Shown piece after piece: positions 58,203 to 59,047 of a DNA stretch of 59,047 nt. Numbering within the stretch: position 1 is the first letter of the stretch; each line of letters opens with the position of its first letter. The stretch is from the NCBI GenBank assembly GCA_963747715.1, contig CAVVGB010000006.1, positions 1-59,047 of the forward strand. Reading direction: 5' to 3'. The DNA comes from CAVVGB01 sp963747715 (GTDB taxonomy: Bacteria; Actinomycetota; Thermoleophilia; Gaiellales; Gaiellaceae). Position numbers and translations under genes: made by a program. The notes under the pieces were generated by a model, which was not told where the DNA came from, did not search any database, and saw nothing but the letters and a program-made list of their open reading frames with translations.

Positions 58203-59047
58203 AGAACAACGACGATCTTCGCGTCGGGCACGGCCGCCTGGCGCTCCCACGCCTCGGGGACGTCGTCGAGCGTGACGCGCTCGACGTCGATGACGACGTC
58301 GCCGGCGACCGCGTGCTCGACGAGTCGCGTGTACTCGGCTCGGATCACGTCGCGCGGCGCTGCGAAGTTCGAGAAGCCGAGGATGTCGAGCTGCTTCCCG
58401 CGCACGAAGCCCGAGCGGATCGTCGTCTCCGGCCCGGCGGACTGGCCGACGTGCACTATGCGAGCGCCGGGTGCCGCCGCCTCGACAGCCGCGGCGAACG
58501 GCTCACCCCAGAGCGGATCGAAGACGAGCGTCGGCCCCTCGCCGCCGCAGGCACGACGGAGCGAGCGGGCCAGGTCGCGGGGGTCGTCGATGCGAACCGT
58601 CTCGTCGGCGCCGACGGCGGCCGCGCGCTCGAGACGTTCAGCATTCCGCCCGGCTGCGACGACGCGCCCGGCGCCGAGCAGGCGGGCCGCCTGCACGGCT
58701 ATGAGGCCGGCCGTCCCGGTGGCGCCGAGGACGAGCACCGTCTCGCCTTCACGTACGGGCGCGCGCCAGGCAAGCGGCAGCCACCCTGCGATCCCCGCAA
58801 CCCCGAGCGCGACGGCGAGCTCGGGGTCGGCGCCGTCGGGAACGGGCGCGAGCGTCGTCTCCGCCACGGCAGCGCGCTCGGCAAGCGCGCCGTTGCGCGC
58901 GACACCGAGGCCACCCCCCGCCGCCCAGACGAGCACCCCATCGCCGCCGACCCGCCCGACTGCTTCTGCACCCGCCACGTACGGGAGATCCGGATGCCCG
59001 GCGTAGAAGCGCCCGGCGCCGACGGCGATGTCGATCGGGTTGAGCGC
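58199..59047 (-). CDS. Zinc-less MDR-family dehydrogenase/quinone oxidoreductase, partial
   Basis: The gene runs off the right edge; the last 23 codons upstream of the visible GTG are in frame and read ALNPIDIAVG-type, so the true start is beyond the window. ALGVAGIAGWLPLAW, VLVLGATGTAGLIAVQAARL (cofactor motif) and VGADETVRIDDPRDLARSL are MDR-family. No catalytic or structural zinc cysteines are in view. NAD(P)H-dependent reduction of quinones or enones is the usual function. Converges with the xanthine dehydrogenase large subunit (4-nt overlap). Confidence 0.8.
   Translation of the reverse strand, partial: ALNPIDIAVGAGRFYAGHPDLPYVAGAEAVGRVGGDGVLVWAAGGGLGVARNGALAERAAVAETTLAPVPDGADPELAVALGVAGIAGWLPLAWRAPVREGETVLVLGATGTAGLIAVQAARLLGAGRVVAAGRNAERLERAAAVGADETVRIDDPRDLARSLRRACGGEGPTLVFDPLWGEPFAAAVEAAAPGARIVHVGQSAGPETTIRSGFVRGKQLDILGFSNFAAPRDVIRAEYTRLVEHAVAGDVVIDVERVTLDDVPEAWERQAAVPDAKIVVVL

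Overview
The window is GC-rich, with dense short intergenic gaps, frequent GTG starts, 4-nt ATGA/GTGA gene overlaps and a complete coenzyme F420 pathway. This points to an actinomycete (Actinomycetota). The F420 set, a co-factor-free uricase, class III cyclase and GGDEF/HD-GYP signalling, and apparently leaderless genes with TANNNT boxes would fit a soil Thermoleophilia-type lineage, but that placement is inference. No plasmid, phage, CRISPR, rRNA or complete tRNA gene is recognisable.

Layout. 1-5.9 kb is less GC-rich and sparsely coding: small secreted or membrane proteins (several broken), intergenic hairpin repeats, and two imperfect copies of a tRNA/tmRNA 3' end bracketing an alpha/beta hydrolase gene, so it looks like a decayed insertion region. 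5.9-19.5 kb holds housekeeping and accessory genes: dipeptidase, HerA-type ATPase, membrane adenylate cyclase, orphan ParA, ABC-F protein, cupins, a TOPRIM protein, an internally duplicated membrane protein, an OsmC-like protein, an enolase-superfamily protein and an FMN oxidase. 19.5-29.3 kb has a GAF/GGDEF/HD-GYP c-di-GMP enzyme, a membrane protein plus cupredoxin lipoprotein plus metallo-hydrolase run, a PQQ-type sugar dehydrogenase, a rhodanese, an ornithine-cyclodeaminase homologue, a methyltransferase and HMG-CoA lyase.

29.3-35.9 kb carries a GT39-like membrane glycosyltransferase followed by an NMT1-type ABC importer (two permeases, ATPase, lipoprotein) that runs directly into dihydropyrimidinase, a likely pyrimidine/hydantoin uptake and breakdown operon. 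35.9-39.4 kb encodes surface and secreted proteins and a lone receiver domain. 39.4-46.7 kb is the F420 locus: fbiC and cofC on the minus strand, diverging from cofD-npdG-corA-amine oxidase-cofE on the plus strand. 46.7-51.5 kb is purine nitrogen recovery: an aminohydrolase, HIU hydrolase, OHCU decarboxylase, uricase and a small monooxygenase-fold protein in one overlapping minus-strand operon, diverging from an ammonium transporter with an attenuator-like leader. 54-58.2 kb adds a three-subunit xanthine-dehydrogenase-type enzyme. Together the purine, pyrimidine and ammonium genes make much of the right half a nitrogen-scavenging region; no allantoinase is seen.

About sixteen otherwise conserved genes are split by frameshifts, roughly 27 in all. 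Where I could assign the plus-strand direction, most are single extra bases. I treat most as sequence or assembly errors rather than pseudogenes and give the joined gene extents.
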